Shown: positions 7,395-16,021 of the stretch, one piece after another | Layout of the letters: each line of letters opens with the position of its first letter | Numbering within the stretch: the stretch's first letter is position 1 | Source of the DNA: Lysinibacillus sp. G4S2 | Lineage (GTDB): Bacteria; Bacillota; Bacilli; Bacillales_A; Planococcaceae | Length of the DNA: 64,000 bases | Reading direction: 5' to 3' | NCBI RefSeq assembly: GCF_030348505.1 | Contig: NZ_JAUCFJ010000002.1 | Span: 2,670,001-2,734,000 of the forward strand | Translations under genes and position numbers: made by a program | The notes under the pieces: generated by a model | What the model saw: the letters and a program-made list of their open reading frames with translations, nothing else | The model's database searches: none | What the model was told of the DNA's origin: nothing

Positions 7395-9068
7395 ATGTAT
7401 AAACAAATCGCGAAAAGTATAGCTGAGGCATTGAATAACGAACTGACGTTTAATGAAATTCAAAATTTACTGGAGAAACCGAAAAATTTGGACTTAGGGG
7501 ATGTGGCATTTCCATGCTTTACACTAGCTAAAAAATTAAGAAAATCCCCGCACACAATCGCTGTCGATATTCAAAACAATTTACGCTGTGACTTCATACA
7601 AGAAGTTCAAGTAGTAGCTGGATATGTCAATATATTTTACCATCAGCCAACGATTACTAAACAAGTGCTTAGCCAAATAGTAAAAGAAAAAAACTTATAT
7701 GGCACCGTACAGGAACCAAAAGGGAATGTTGTTTTGGATTTTTCTTCACCTAATATAGCGAAGCCATTTTCCTTGGGCCATTTACGTTCTACAGTAATCG
7801 GTAATGCTTTGGCAAACATTGCCGAGAAAAATGGCTATAAAGCAATTCGTATTAATCATTTAGGTGACTGGGGAACACAGTTTGGTAAATTAATTGTTGC
7901 CTATAGAAGATGGGGCGATCAACAAACTATTGAAGCTGCTCCAATAGAGGAATTATTAAAAATTTATGTGCAGTTCCATGAAGAAGCGGAAAAGGATGAC
8001 ACACTTAATGAACAAGCACGTGCTGCTTTTAAAGCATTAGAGGATGGGGATGAAGAGGCATTAGCTCTTTGGCAATGGTTTAGAGATGCTTCACTCGTAG
8101 AATTCAAGACCATTTATCAACTGCTTGGCATTGACTTTGATTCATTCGCTGGCGAAGCCTTCTACAATGACAAAATGGCTGCTGTTGTGCAAGAGCTGGA
8201 AGAAAAAGAGCTGCTTGTAAAATCCGATGGTGCTTATGTCGTTGAAATAGACAATATGCCTCCATGCTTAATAACTAAAACAGACGGTGCTACGCTTTAT
8301 GCTACTCGTGATTTAGCAGCTGCTATTTATCGTAAACAACAATATGATCCTCAAAAAATATTTTATGTAGTAGGGAATGAACAATCTCTTCATTTTAGCC
8401 AACTATTTAAGGTTATTGAGAAGATGGGGTACAATTGGGCAAAAGACTTACAGCATGTGCCTTTCGGGATGATCCTAAAAGATGGTAAAAAAATGTCGAC
8501 GCGTAAAGGGAAGATTGTTTTATTAGCAGATGTACTGAAGGAAGCGATTACAACGGCGAAGAGAAATATCGAGGAAAAAAATCCAATGCTTGAGCAGAAA
8601 GATAGCATCGCACATCAGGTTGGTGTAGGAGCAGTCATTTTTAATGATCTAAAAAATAATCGTCTACATGATATCGAGTTTTCCATTGAGCACATGATGA
8701 ATTTTGAAGGTGAAACAGGGCCATATATTCAATATACGTATGCTCGTATTTCATCTCTTCTGGAAAAAGCAGATTTCAATAGTAACGAAGTATCTTTCGA
8801 AGTATTAGGTGAGCAAGCTTGGCCTGTTATTTTATTACTGGAACAGTTTCCGAAAGTAGTTGTTAACGCTTTTGAGCAAGCGGATCCATCACAAATTGCT
8901 AAATATGCCCTACAATTAGCACGTCTATTTAATAAATATTATGCGCAAAATAAAGTATTAGTTGATGACAACCAAAGAAGTTCACGATTGGCATTTTGTC
9001 AATGTGTATCTGTTGTTTTAAAAGAATCACTAGCACTGTTAGGAATTGATGCACCTAAACATATGTAG
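7395..9068 (+). CDS. argS: Arginine-tRNA ligase
   Basis: A 557-residue class I synthetase that charges tRNA-Arg with arginine using ATP. The N-terminal Arg-specific tRNA-binding domain covers about residues 1-110. The catalytic HIGH-type motif is GHLRST (about 127-132), the signature loop is KKMSTRKGK (about 367), and a DALR anticodon-binding domain closes the protein. Length is normal for bacterial ArgS. GGGAGG precedes the ATG. The T-box with an Arg specifier upstream argues for induction by arginine starvation. It may coexist with another argS elsewhere; this cannot be judged from one window. Confidence 0.95.
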   Translation: MYKQIAKSIAEALNNELTFNEIQNLLEKPKNLDLGDVAFPCFTLAKKLRKSPHTIAVDIQNNLRCDFIQEVQVVAGYVNIFYHQPTITKQVLSQIVKEKNLYGTVQEPKGNVVLDFSSPNIAKPFSLGHLRSTVIGNALANIAEKNGYKAIRINHLGDWGTQFGKLIVAYRRWGDQQTIEAAPIEELLKIYVQFHEEAEKDDTLNEQARAAFKALEDGDEEALALWQWFRDASLVEFKTIYQLLGIDFDSFAGEAFYNDKMAAVVQELEEKELLVKSDGAYVVEIDNMPPCLITKTDGATLYATRDLAAAIYRKQQYDPQKIFYVVGNEQSLHFSQLFKVIEKMGYNWAKDLQHVPFGMILKDGKKMSTRKGKIVLLADVLKEAITTAKRNIEEKNPMLEQKDSIAHQVGVGAVIFNDLKNNRLHDIEFSIEHMMNFEGETGPYIQYTYARISSLLEKADFNSNEVSFEVLGEQAWPVILLLEQFPKVVVNAFEQADPSQIAKYALQLARLFNKYYAQNKVLVDDNQRSSRLAFCQCVSVVLKESLALLGIDAPKHM

Positions 9069-9237
9069 GCACCTATACTTCATCGTGTTAGTTATGTTTT
9101 TAATCATTAATTCCAATGAAATTGACCGCAACTAGAAAAAATGGTACAAGGAAATAGTGTGAAATCTGAGGTCTTATCATATTGTTAGACTTTAGTGGGA
9201 TTTTTCGAAATATATAGAGAGAAGGTTTTTAGAAAAT

Positions 9238-10416
9238 ATGAAGAAAAAGCAATGGCGTGTTTCCACGCTACTTGTGATTGTCAGTATTTTTTTCGTTGCG
9301 CTCAATATGCGGCCAGCAGTCACAGGAATTGGACCACTATTTAATGTACTTTTAGAGTCACTCCATGTATCCAATACAAAAATGAGCTTTTTAACGTCTA
9401 TTCCAGTGTTTTGTATGGGGCTCTTTGCACCATTAGCAGTACCATTACAAAAAAAAATTGGAACAAAAACAGCTATTACGATCTTAATAATCATCATTGC
9501 ATTAGCGAATGGGCTACGCTTTATAAAAGAAAGTTATGGACTACTAGTTGTCACAAGCTTTGCTGCTGGGTTTGCCATAGCGCTTATTGGGCCAATGTTA
9601 AATGCCTATATAAAGAAGAAATTCCCGAACCGCTTTACTACAGTTGTAGGTATTTATTCATTTGGTATTGGAACAGGGGCAACATTAAGTGCAGCACTAA
9701 CAGTAACATTTTATAATCGTTTTCATGAGAGCTGGACAATAGCACTCGGCAGTTGGTCTGTACTAGCAATTATTGCTCTTTTCATTTGGTTACTGACAAT
9801 ACAAAAAGAGCAGGATGAGTTGGCCGAAACAGATGTATCGAGTGAAAATAATGCGCGAAATCCATGGGAAAATGTCCGTGCTTGGACAATTTTAATTTAT
9901 TTCGGTTTACAAACGTCGTTGTTTTTCTCAATGATGTCTTGGTTAGCACCGATGTTACAGGATAAGGGCTATTCACTAGTCGCTGCAAGTTCTATGCTAA
10001 CATTTATGTCCATCGTTCAAATGATTGGAAATATTTCTGTTCCTATACTAATGGAGAGATGGTCGAATCGAATCGGTTGGCTTTTCTCTTTAGGAATCCT
10101 AGGTATATTCGGCTTTGCGCTACTATGGGTAGGTTCAGGTGCTATGTTGTGGGTTGCGGTATTAATAATAGGTATCGTTTTAAGTGGCTTATTTCCTATT
10201 GGACTATTGTTACCATTGGATGAGGCTAGAAATGATGAAGAGGCAAATAGTTGGTCATCAATGGTGCTATCAGGTGGCTTTATGATAAGCGCGATCATCC
10301 CTATACTTATTGGCTATTGCTATGATGTCACTGGTAATCATACATTTACCTATGCCATTTTTATGACTTTAATGCTTGGCATTGTAGCTACTACAATTAT
10401 TTTAAAGAAAAAATAA
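9238..10416 (+). CDS. MFS transporter, CynX/NimT type
   Basis: A 392-residue permease with about 12 membrane segments. The N-terminal motif ALNMRPAVTGIGPLFNVLLE is characteristic of the CynX/NimT branch of the major facilitator superfamily, whose members move cyanate, nitroimidazoles or small amphipathic compounds. A cytoplasmic loop between helices 6 and 7 (KEQDELAETDVSSENNARNP) separates the two halves. AGAAGG precedes the ATG. It stands alone, with a terminator downstream. The substrate is not predictable. Confidence 0.85.
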   Translation: MKKKQWRVSTLLVIVSIFFVALNMRPAVTGIGPLFNVLLESLHVSNTKMSFLTSIPVFCMGLFAPLAVPLQKKIGTKTAITILIIIIALANGLRFIKESYGLLVVTSFAAGFAIALIGPMLNAYIKKKFPNRFTTVVGIYSFGIGTGATLSAALTVTFYNRFHESWTIALGSWSVLAIIALFIWLLTIQKEQDELAETDVSSENNARNPWENVRAWTILIYFGLQTSLFFSMMSWLAPMLQDKGYSLVAASSMLTFMSIVQMIGNISVPILMERWSNRIGWLFSLGILGIFGFALLWVGSGAMLWVAVLIIGIVLSGLFPIGLLLPLDEARNDEEANSWSSMVLSGGFMISAIIPILIGYCYDVTGNHTFTYAIFMTLMLGIVATTIILKKK

Positions 10417-10419
10417 TTT

Positions 10420-10456
10420 TGAGACATGCGCGAATGTACGGGCATGTCTTTTTTAA
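10420..10456 (+). terminator. Intrinsic terminator
   Basis: GACATGC and GCATGTC arms around an 11-12-nt loop, followed by T6, directly after the MFS gene. Confidence 0.8.
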
Positions 10457-10662
10457 ATAACATTTTAAGCGTAAATTATAAGGCATTTTTCACATGAAAG
10501 CTAAAAAAGAATCGTTTTTTATAGGTATAACGAAATAAATAAAGGGGGTGAGTAGTATTTTCATAATATATAAATTACTATAATATTATTATGTAAACTT
10601 GAAACGTATATAAACCTTGTTTATTATAGAGATAGATGTTTAAAGAAAGTTTTGGTGAACGT

Positions 10663-11766
10663 ATGCGGAAACAAATGCTCATTCTTGGAGCAACAGCTGT
10701 ACTTTTAACAGGCTGTGGAAATGATTCATTGGCTGAAATGTTTCATACTAAAAAGGCCGAGGTAAAATCGGAAAAAGTTGTGAAGAAAAAGGAAGAAAAA
10801 ATTGTACCAGAAGTAAAAGTAATTGGAGAGAACGGAATCGGTGCAGGGATCATTGTCAAAAAAGAGGACGCAAAGCTTTATATTGTGACAAATGGTGCGC
10901 TCGTAGCTTCAAAGCCAGCTGCTCTCGTACAATTTAATAATAATAAGCTTGTGGAAGCCAATGTACACTATATGTCTACAGCATATAATATCGCCATTTT
11001 AGAAGTTACATACAACGCATCGGTAAATGTGCCAACCGTATATAACGGGGAATTAAATCAATTAGCTGTTTATGTCGATAGCTTACCGCACGTCATTGAA
11101 AAATATAGTGACAGAAAAGCAGCTTATTACATAGATGCAGAACAAAACATACCTTTAGGGAGCCCTGTTCTAGAAGCGGAAAGTGGTGAAATTGTAGGCA
11201 TCTATTTTAAACGCCAGCTAAACGGTGTTTCACAGCCGTACATATTACCATTTAAAGATATTGTGCAGTTATTGGATGAATGGATTGAAGAGGGTATGAA
11301 AACAAGTGAGCGGCTTTCTCAATCAAAAAATTTATATTCATATATAGAACAAGGCGACAAAGAAGCAGTCCAGCAAGCTATTGATCGATATGGAAATAAC
11401 ATTTTTGCTTTTAATGGCGATGAAATAAAGCTGTTTTTAGATAAATTTCATAAGCAATTACAAGCAGCTGTTGAGATTGATGATGCTAGTGTCATGAAAC
11501 CTTTCGTAGGTATAGACGAATTACAAAGTACATTGGATGGTATGGTTGCGTATTATAAATCCAAACATGCGAAAATACATTTTTCCAATACGACGATTAA
11601 AAATATTAAAATAGAAGGGCAAAATATTGTTGTTCGTGCAAAAACGGAATATGTGCTAACGAATGCTGCTGGCCAACAGGCACTTGCGAATTCTATGATG
11701 GTATATGAAATAAATAAAAATGAACAAGGCGAATATAAGCTCATTCGTCTAACAACTGAGGAGTGA
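10663..11766 (+). CDS. Lipoprotein with an inactive trypsin-like (HtrA) fold and NTF2-like C-terminus
   Basis: About 367 residues. A signal peptide with lipobox LLTGC is followed by a Lys/Glu-rich linker, then an HtrA-like beta-barrel: GIGAGIIVKKEDAKLYIVTNGALV, AYNIAILEV, and IPLGSPVLEAESGEIVGIYF. Compared with active S1C proteases, the catalytic His (usually TNxHVV), Asp (usually DIAVL) and Ser (usually GNSGGPL) are all replaced. The C-terminal 110 residues look like an NTF2/TcaA-type domain. Start 10663 has GGTGA upstream; an alternative ATG is at 10636. The last codons overlap recQ by 4 bp, suggesting coupling. Probably a surface binding protein (inference). Confidence 0.7.
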   Translation: MRKQMLILGATAVLLTGCGNDSLAEMFHTKKAEVKSEKVVKKKEEKIVPEVKVIGENGIGAGIIVKKEDAKLYIVTNGALVASKPAALVQFNNNKLVEANVHYMSTAYNIAILEVTYNASVNVPTVYNGELNQLAVYVDSLPHVIEKYSDRKAAYYIDAEQNIPLGSPVLEAESGEIVGIYFKRQLNGVSQPYILPFKDIVQLLDEWIEEGMKTSERLSQSKNLYSYIEQGDKEAVQQAIDRYGNNIFAFNGDEIKLFLDKFHKQLQAAVEIDDASVMKPFVGIDELQSTLDGMVAYYKSKHAKIHFSNTTIKNIKIEGQNIVVRAKTEYVLTNAAGQQALANSMMVYEINKNEQGEYKLIRLTTEE

Positions 11767-13544
11767 AAAGTTGGATGGAGCAAGCAAGACAAATGCTACA
11801 ACATCATTTTGGCTATGATTCATTTCGCAATGGACAAGCACCAATAATAGAACAAACATTACGAGGTCAATCAAGTCTTTGTGTGATGCCAACTGGCGGA
11901 GGTAAATCAATTTGCTATCAAATTCCGGCACTGATGCTAGATGGTCTTACAGTCGTCATATCGCCTTTAATTTCTCTAATGCAAGATCAAGTAGAAGCAT
12001 TACGTGCCGCCAACATTCCGGCCGCGTATATAAATAGCACTTTATCCGTGCAAGAAGTGAATGAAACGATGCAACTTGCGAGTGCAGGATATTTAAAGTT
12101 ACTTTATATAGCGCCAGAACGATTAGAGAGTGTAACGTTTTTACAAGTATTATCAAATTTATCTGTACCATTAATTGCTGTAGATGAAGCCCACTGTATA
12201 TCCCAGTGGGGGCATGATTTTAGACCAAGCTACCGAGCGATCCAAAAATTATTTACATTATGGCCCCAAAAGCCAACTGTCCTAGCACTAACGGCAACTG
12301 CTACACCAGCTGTTTGTGAAGATATTAGACAATTATTAGATATTGACGAGCAATCTACTGTAATTACCGGCTTTTCGCGTGATAATTTAGCTTTTTCCGT
12401 GTTAATTGGTGAAAACAAAGAACGCTACATTAAAAACTATTTAGTGAAAAATAAAAATGAAGCGGGCATTATTTACGCAGCTACTCGAAAAGCAGTAGAT
12501 GCCATCTATGAGCTTTTAAGTCGTTTGGGAGAATCTGTTGCTAAATATCATGCGGGACTACCAGAGGATATGCGTACATTAGAACAGGAGCGCTTTTTAA
12601 AAGACGAGGCGCGCATTATGGTAGCAACCAATGCATTTGGAATGGGAATTGATAAGAGTAATGTACGTTTTGTCATTCATTATCAAATGCCGCGCAATAT
12701 GGAGAGCTATTATCAGGAAGCAGGCCGTGCAGGACGTGATGGCTTACCGAGTGCTTGTATTTTGCTGTATGCGTCAGGCGATGTCCAAACACAACGCTTT
12801 TTAATTGAACAGATGCAGGATGAAGCCCGCATTAAGCAGGAACTAGCGAAGCTGCAAACGATGGTCGATTATTGTCATACAGAAGGCTGTCTACAAAATG
12901 CGATCTTAACGTATTTTGGCGAGGTAGCAGGGGCGCCTTGTAGTCGTTGTAGTAATTGTAATGATGGACGAGAAGTCAAAGATGTGACAGTAGATGCACA
13001 AAAGGTGTTAGCCTGTGTCGTGAGGATGGGGCAAAAATTTGGCAAGACAATGGTAGCTCAGGTGCTAATTGGCTCCAAAAATCAAAAAATGACGGAGTTT
13101 GGCTTCGTAAGGCTATCTACCTATGGCATTTTAAAAGGTCAATATTCCTCGAAGGATGTCTCAAGCTTTATTGAATTTTTAATTGCTGAGAGCTTACTTG
13201 CCGTTAAGCACGGCACGTTTCCGACTATTTACGTTTCAGAGGAAGGCAAAGAAGTTCTTATGGGCAATCGAACGGTTATGCGAAAAGAAGCTGTTACTGT
13301 ACGTAAGATTGTAGACAATGATCCGTTATTTGAGCATTTACGATTATTGCGTAAAGAAATTGCTGATGAAGAAAAGGTACCACCATTTGTTGTGTTCTCT
13401 GATAAAACATTACGTGATTTATGCGATAAAAAACCAATGGAGCTTGAAGGATTGCGACATATTAGTGGGATTGGCGAAGTAAAATTCGAAAAATATGGTA
13501 AGCGTTTTTTCGATGCCCTTCATTCTTTTTTAGAAACAGTTTAA
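11763..13544 (+). CDS. recQ: ATP-dependent DNA helicase RecQ
   Basis: A 593-residue SF2 3'-5' helicase for recombination and fork repair. Motif I is MPTGGGKSICYQ (about 40-50), motif II DEAHCISQWGHDFRPSY (about 140), motif VI QEAGRAGRDG. The RecQ-C-terminal zinc cluster is CSRCSNC (plus an upstream CHTEGC), and an HRDC domain occupies the last 80 residues (LRKEIADEEKVPPFVVFSDK, ISGIGEVKFEKYG). It starts with GTG inside a GTGA overlap with the preceding lipoprotein gene, an arrangement that suggests co-translation. Length matches Bacillus RecQ. Confidence 0.93.
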   Translation: MKSWMEQARQMLQHHFGYDSFRNGQAPIIEQTLRGQSSLCVMPTGGGKSICYQIPALMLDGLTVVISPLISLMQDQVEALRAANIPAAYINSTLSVQEVNETMQLASAGYLKLLYIAPERLESVTFLQVLSNLSVPLIAVDEAHCISQWGHDFRPSYRAIQKLFTLWPQKPTVLALTATATPAVCEDIRQLLDIDEQSTVITGFSRDNLAFSVLIGENKERYIKNYLVKNKNEAGIIYAATRKAVDAIYELLSRLGESVAKYHAGLPEDMRTLEQERFLKDEARIMVATNAFGMGIDKSNVRFVIHYQMPRNMESYYQEAGRAGRDGLPSACILLYASGDVQTQRFLIEQMQDEARIKQELAKLQTMVDYCHTEGCLQNAILTYFGEVAGAPCSRCSNCNDGREVKDVTVDAQKVLACVVRMGQKFGKTMVAQVLIGSKNQKMTEFGFVRLSTYGILKGQYSSKDVSSFIEFLIAESLLAVKHGTFPTIYVSEEGKEVLMGNRTVMRKEAVTVRKIVDNDPLFEHLRLLRKEIADEEKVPPFVVFSDKTLRDLCDKKPMELEGLRHISGIGEVKFEKYGKRFFDALHSFLETV

Positions 13545-13551
13545 AGAGAAA

Positions 13552-13592
13552 AAAAGGAGTGCTTAATTCAACAGAATTAAGCACTCCTTTTA
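13552..13592. terminator. Bidirectional terminator
   Basis: AAAAGGAGTGCTTAATTC and its exact complement around a 4-nt loop; it has A and T tails on both sides and serves recQ and the converging VOC gene. Confidence 0.9.
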
Positions 13593-13615
13593 AATTCGAA
13601 AAATATAACAAAACG

Positions 13616-13966
13616 TTATTTCTCCCAAAGCTCGATTAGTCGACCTTCAGGATCTTTAATCCAAATAAACTTTCCAAATTCACTTATTTCTTTTTCCTTC
13701 TCAAGAGGAACACCAATATGTTCGAGATGCTTAATAGTTTCGTCTATATCATGTACTTGGAAATTTAACATTACTTGTTGTTCTATTGGAAAATAACTGT
13801 CATTTTCGTTAAAGAATGAAAAGACCGTCTCATTTCCTAATTCGGGTTTAATCATAGTTCCATTCCAATTGTCTATTTCCAACTTCAACACTTCACTGTA
13901 CCATTTTTTGATAACATCAAGATTGTTAGTTCTCCAAAATATCCCCCCGAAACCTTTTATCATCAT
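13616..13966 (-). CDS. VOC-family (glyoxalase/bleomycin-resistance-like) protein
   Basis: A 116-residue protein made of two beta-alpha-beta-beta-beta units, typical of VOC metalloproteins: GGIFWRTNNLDVIKKWYSEV opens the first, MLNFQVHDIDETIKHLEHIG the second, and FIWIKDPEGRLIELWEK closes it with the conserved Glu. Members bind a metal and act as dioxygenases, lyases or antibiotic-binding proteins; the substrate is not predictable here. Monocistronic, sharing a bidirectional terminator with recQ. Confidence 0.8.
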   Translation of the reverse strand: MMIKGFGGIFWRTNNLDVIKKWYSEVLKLEIDNWNGTMIKPELGNETVFSFFNENDSYFPIEQQVMLNFQVHDIDETIKHLEHIGVPLEKEKEISEFGKFIWIKDPEGRLIELWEK

Positions 13967-14403
13967 ATCTAGCTCCTGTCGACTTTAAATTTTTTCGTTT
14001 TTCGAATTTATGTTTAGTTCCTTCTTCAACTATACCGCTTGAATAGTTTAAGTACAATTTTTCACATCAATCATTTGGGTAGGTTACTTCTTATAAAACG
14101 ATCGTTAGTTGAAGGTTTTTATTTCATACTTAAAAGTTATTTCTTCATCAAGAATTGATAATATATCGTCGAGGTCAAAAAGCTGTTCTATAAACAGATA
14201 CTAACATTTTGGAATAATTGTTCTTCAAGCCTTCGACCGTAAGTGAATTTCTTCACCATTTCTTTCTCTAATTTAACATAAATATCCATTTATTTTTGAC
14301 AATTAGAATCAAACTCGTTCACAAAAAAAGTGTGATATCTTCAAGTTTTTAGATTTTCCAAAAAATTGGCGGTACCCATAAGTAGTAACAAAACAAAAAG
14401 AAG
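13967..14403. other. Intergenic stretch, no gene recognised
   Basis: About 430 AT-rich bases with short broken frames only. I see no promoter, RNA or protein signature that I can support. Confidence 0.5.
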
Positions 14404-14431
14404 AAACCCGGAATATTAATATTCCGGGTTT
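14404..14431 (-). terminator. Perfect palindromic terminator
   Basis: A 28-bp perfect palindrome with arms AAACCCGGAATATT. On the minus strand it is followed by TTTCTTCTTTTTG, suggesting it ends a minus-strand transcript that begins near 14605. Confidence 0.65.
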
Positions 14432-14497
14432 GATTCTCACTTACTTATAGTGCTCCATGACACACTGCCTCGCTTCCGCATTGAATCTTAAAATTTT

Positions 14498-14567
14498 TTA
14501 AGACAACTTTGCTTTAGCTTCATTCAGCTTTGATGGTCCTTCTGAGTTACCGGTCAGCCCCACTCAT
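14498..14567 (-). pseudogene. Tiny frameshifted ORF, possibly forespore-expressed
   Basis: An ATG at 14567 follows AAGGAGG with ideal spacing but reads only MSGADR before a stop. Dropping one G from the GGGG run (14557-14560) gives a continuous 22-residue frame, MSGLTGNSEGPSKLNEAKAK plus LS, ending at 14498. Small size, hydrophilic Gly/Asn/Lys content, and a sigma-G-like promoter suggest a minor spore protein. Either a real frameshift or a sequencing slip in the G run. I do not recognise the family. Confidence 0.4.
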
Positions 14568-14611
14568 CGGGTTAACCCTCCTTGTCATTGGATTTGAAGT
14601 GAAATCTTTAA

Positions 14612-14641
14612 TAGTATAGACCGTTTATTATTTCTTATTCA
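14612..14641 (-). promoter_or_regulatory. Candidate sigma-G-type promoter
   Basis: On the minus strand TGAATA (14636-14641), a 17-bp spacer and TATACTA (14612-14618). The forespore sigma-G pattern is close to TGAATA-N17/18-CATACTA, so there is one mismatch in the -10. It lies about 45 bp upstream of the small ORF at 14567. Confidence 0.45.
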
Positions 14642-14792
14642 CGTTATTTGAAAATGTTTCGACTAGATTGATCAGAAGAGGCTTTTAATTAGCTAAAAGC
14701 ATTATCTTATAATGACTGAATTTTTTAAACTAACGTGGACATTAATTTCGATCCTTCACGTACGGGAGAGGTTAAAAACTTTATCTTATTAT

Positions 14793-15248
14793 CAGGTGTG
14801 TTGATTAACCATTTTTATCCATCCTAATTAAATTAGAAGGATCTGATTTCCGCTACGGGCTACTCGCTTTGTTGCTGACGCTTCGCTTTCGCACAGATAA
14901 AACATTTTGTCGCTGTCGCTTCGCACAGAGCAAGGCTTCCTGCGAGCGAGCGTCGAGTAGCTCTACGCTACAAACTCTTCATCATAACATGTGGTTGATT
15001 TCTTTGATAGAAAGAGCTTGGTTTCGATAAAAGCCCAAATAGTTTCGATAAAATGAGATTTTGTTTCGATAAAAGCTCAAATAGTTTCGATAAAGAGCGA
15101 TTTTGTTTCGATAAATCTTCAAAGTATCCCTATAAAACGAACGAAAGAACTTTAGCGATTCTGTTTTAGGGCTCGACACAAAATAGCAACAAGAAAAACC
15201 CTTTCATCGATCAATAATAAACCTACTTTTTCCTAATCAACACGCCTG
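14793..15248. mobile_element. MITE-like element, copy 2 (456 bp)
   Basis: Same ends as copy 1 (CAGGTGTGTTGATTA and complement of CAGGCGTGTTGATTA) and the same five 21-bp units (GTTTCGAT at 15021, 15042, 15063, 15084, 15105). A perfect 9-bp target duplication TCTTATTAT flanks it at 14784-14792 and 15249-15257. About 76 bp not in copy 1 lie near 14873-14948 and resemble the GC-rich module of the repeat at 6688-6750. An open frame at 14982-15179 merely translates the 21-bp units. Confidence 0.92.
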
Positions 15249-15325
15249 TCTTATTATGAAAAATTCATTTTGAAAACGGCATTACCTAGGTGATTCGTCT
15301 ATCGAAATGAATGTTTATATTAAAG

Positions 15326-15847
15326 CTATTTTTCCCAATGCTCAGTGATGAACTGATCTCGACCTGAAAGCGCACGGTCCTTCTCATAATGTTCCGACTC
15401 TTTTTTGTAATAGTCCTGATGATAATCTTCTGCAGGATAGAAGTGCTTAGCATCGCGAATTGTGGTTACAATAGGTTTATTAAAGCGACCACTTTTTTCT
15501 AGTTTTTCCTTAGATGCTTCGGCAATGCGCTTTTGCTCTTCTGAATAGGTGAAAATTGCTGTCGTGTATGATTCACCACGGTCATGGAATTGACCATAGG
15601 CATCCGTTGGGTCGATTTGCATCCAGTAAATATCAAGAAGCTGTTCATAACTAAAAACGCTAGAATCGAATTCAATTTCGACTACTTCTAAATGGCCCGA
15701 AGTACCTTTTTTAACATCCTCATAAGTAGGATTTTCTATATGGCCGCCCATATAGCCCGAAGTAACGGTATGTATACCATCCCATTCAGCAAATGGCTTT
15801 ACCATACACCAAAAACAACCGCCAGCAAACGTAGCTTTCTCAATCAT
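15326..15847 (-). CDS. msrA: Peptide-methionine (S)-S-oxide reductase
   Basis: A 173-residue MsrA that reduces methionine-S-sulfoxide in proteins and free methionine. The active-site motif GCFWC sits at residues 10-14 with catalytic Cys11. Further conserved blocks are [47 protein letters not shown], and [12 protein letters not shown]. No fused MsrB domain is present. The ATG at 15847 is better spaced from GAAAGG than the ATG at 15856, which abuts it. It stands alone; an oxidative-stress role is expected from the family. Confidence 0.95.
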   Translation of the reverse strand: MIEKATFAGGCFWCMVKPFAEWDGIHTVTSGYMGGHIENPTYEDVKKGTSGHLEVVEIEFDSSVFSYEQLLDIYWMQIDPTDAYGQFHDRGESYTTAIFTYSEEQKRIAEASKEKLEKSGRFNKPIVTTIRDAKHFYPAEDYHQDYYKKESEHYEKDRALSGRDQFITEHWEK

Positions 15848-16021
15848 ATTGATCATCCTTTCTTTTGTGAAGATATTATAGCATTATTTTGCTCATTTCT
15901 ATCAAATAGGGTGTAAAATAACGAATAGGTAGTTGATGATAGGAGCGGCAAGGTTTACAATGAAACTTTCCTAACGATGAATCGTTACATTAACTATAAA
16001 AAATAGAGGAGTTATAAGTTT

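Noticed and set aside
14982..15179. 65-codon minus-strand ORF with FYRN repeats
   Set aside because: It translates the 21-bp units of the MITE and has no ribosome site.
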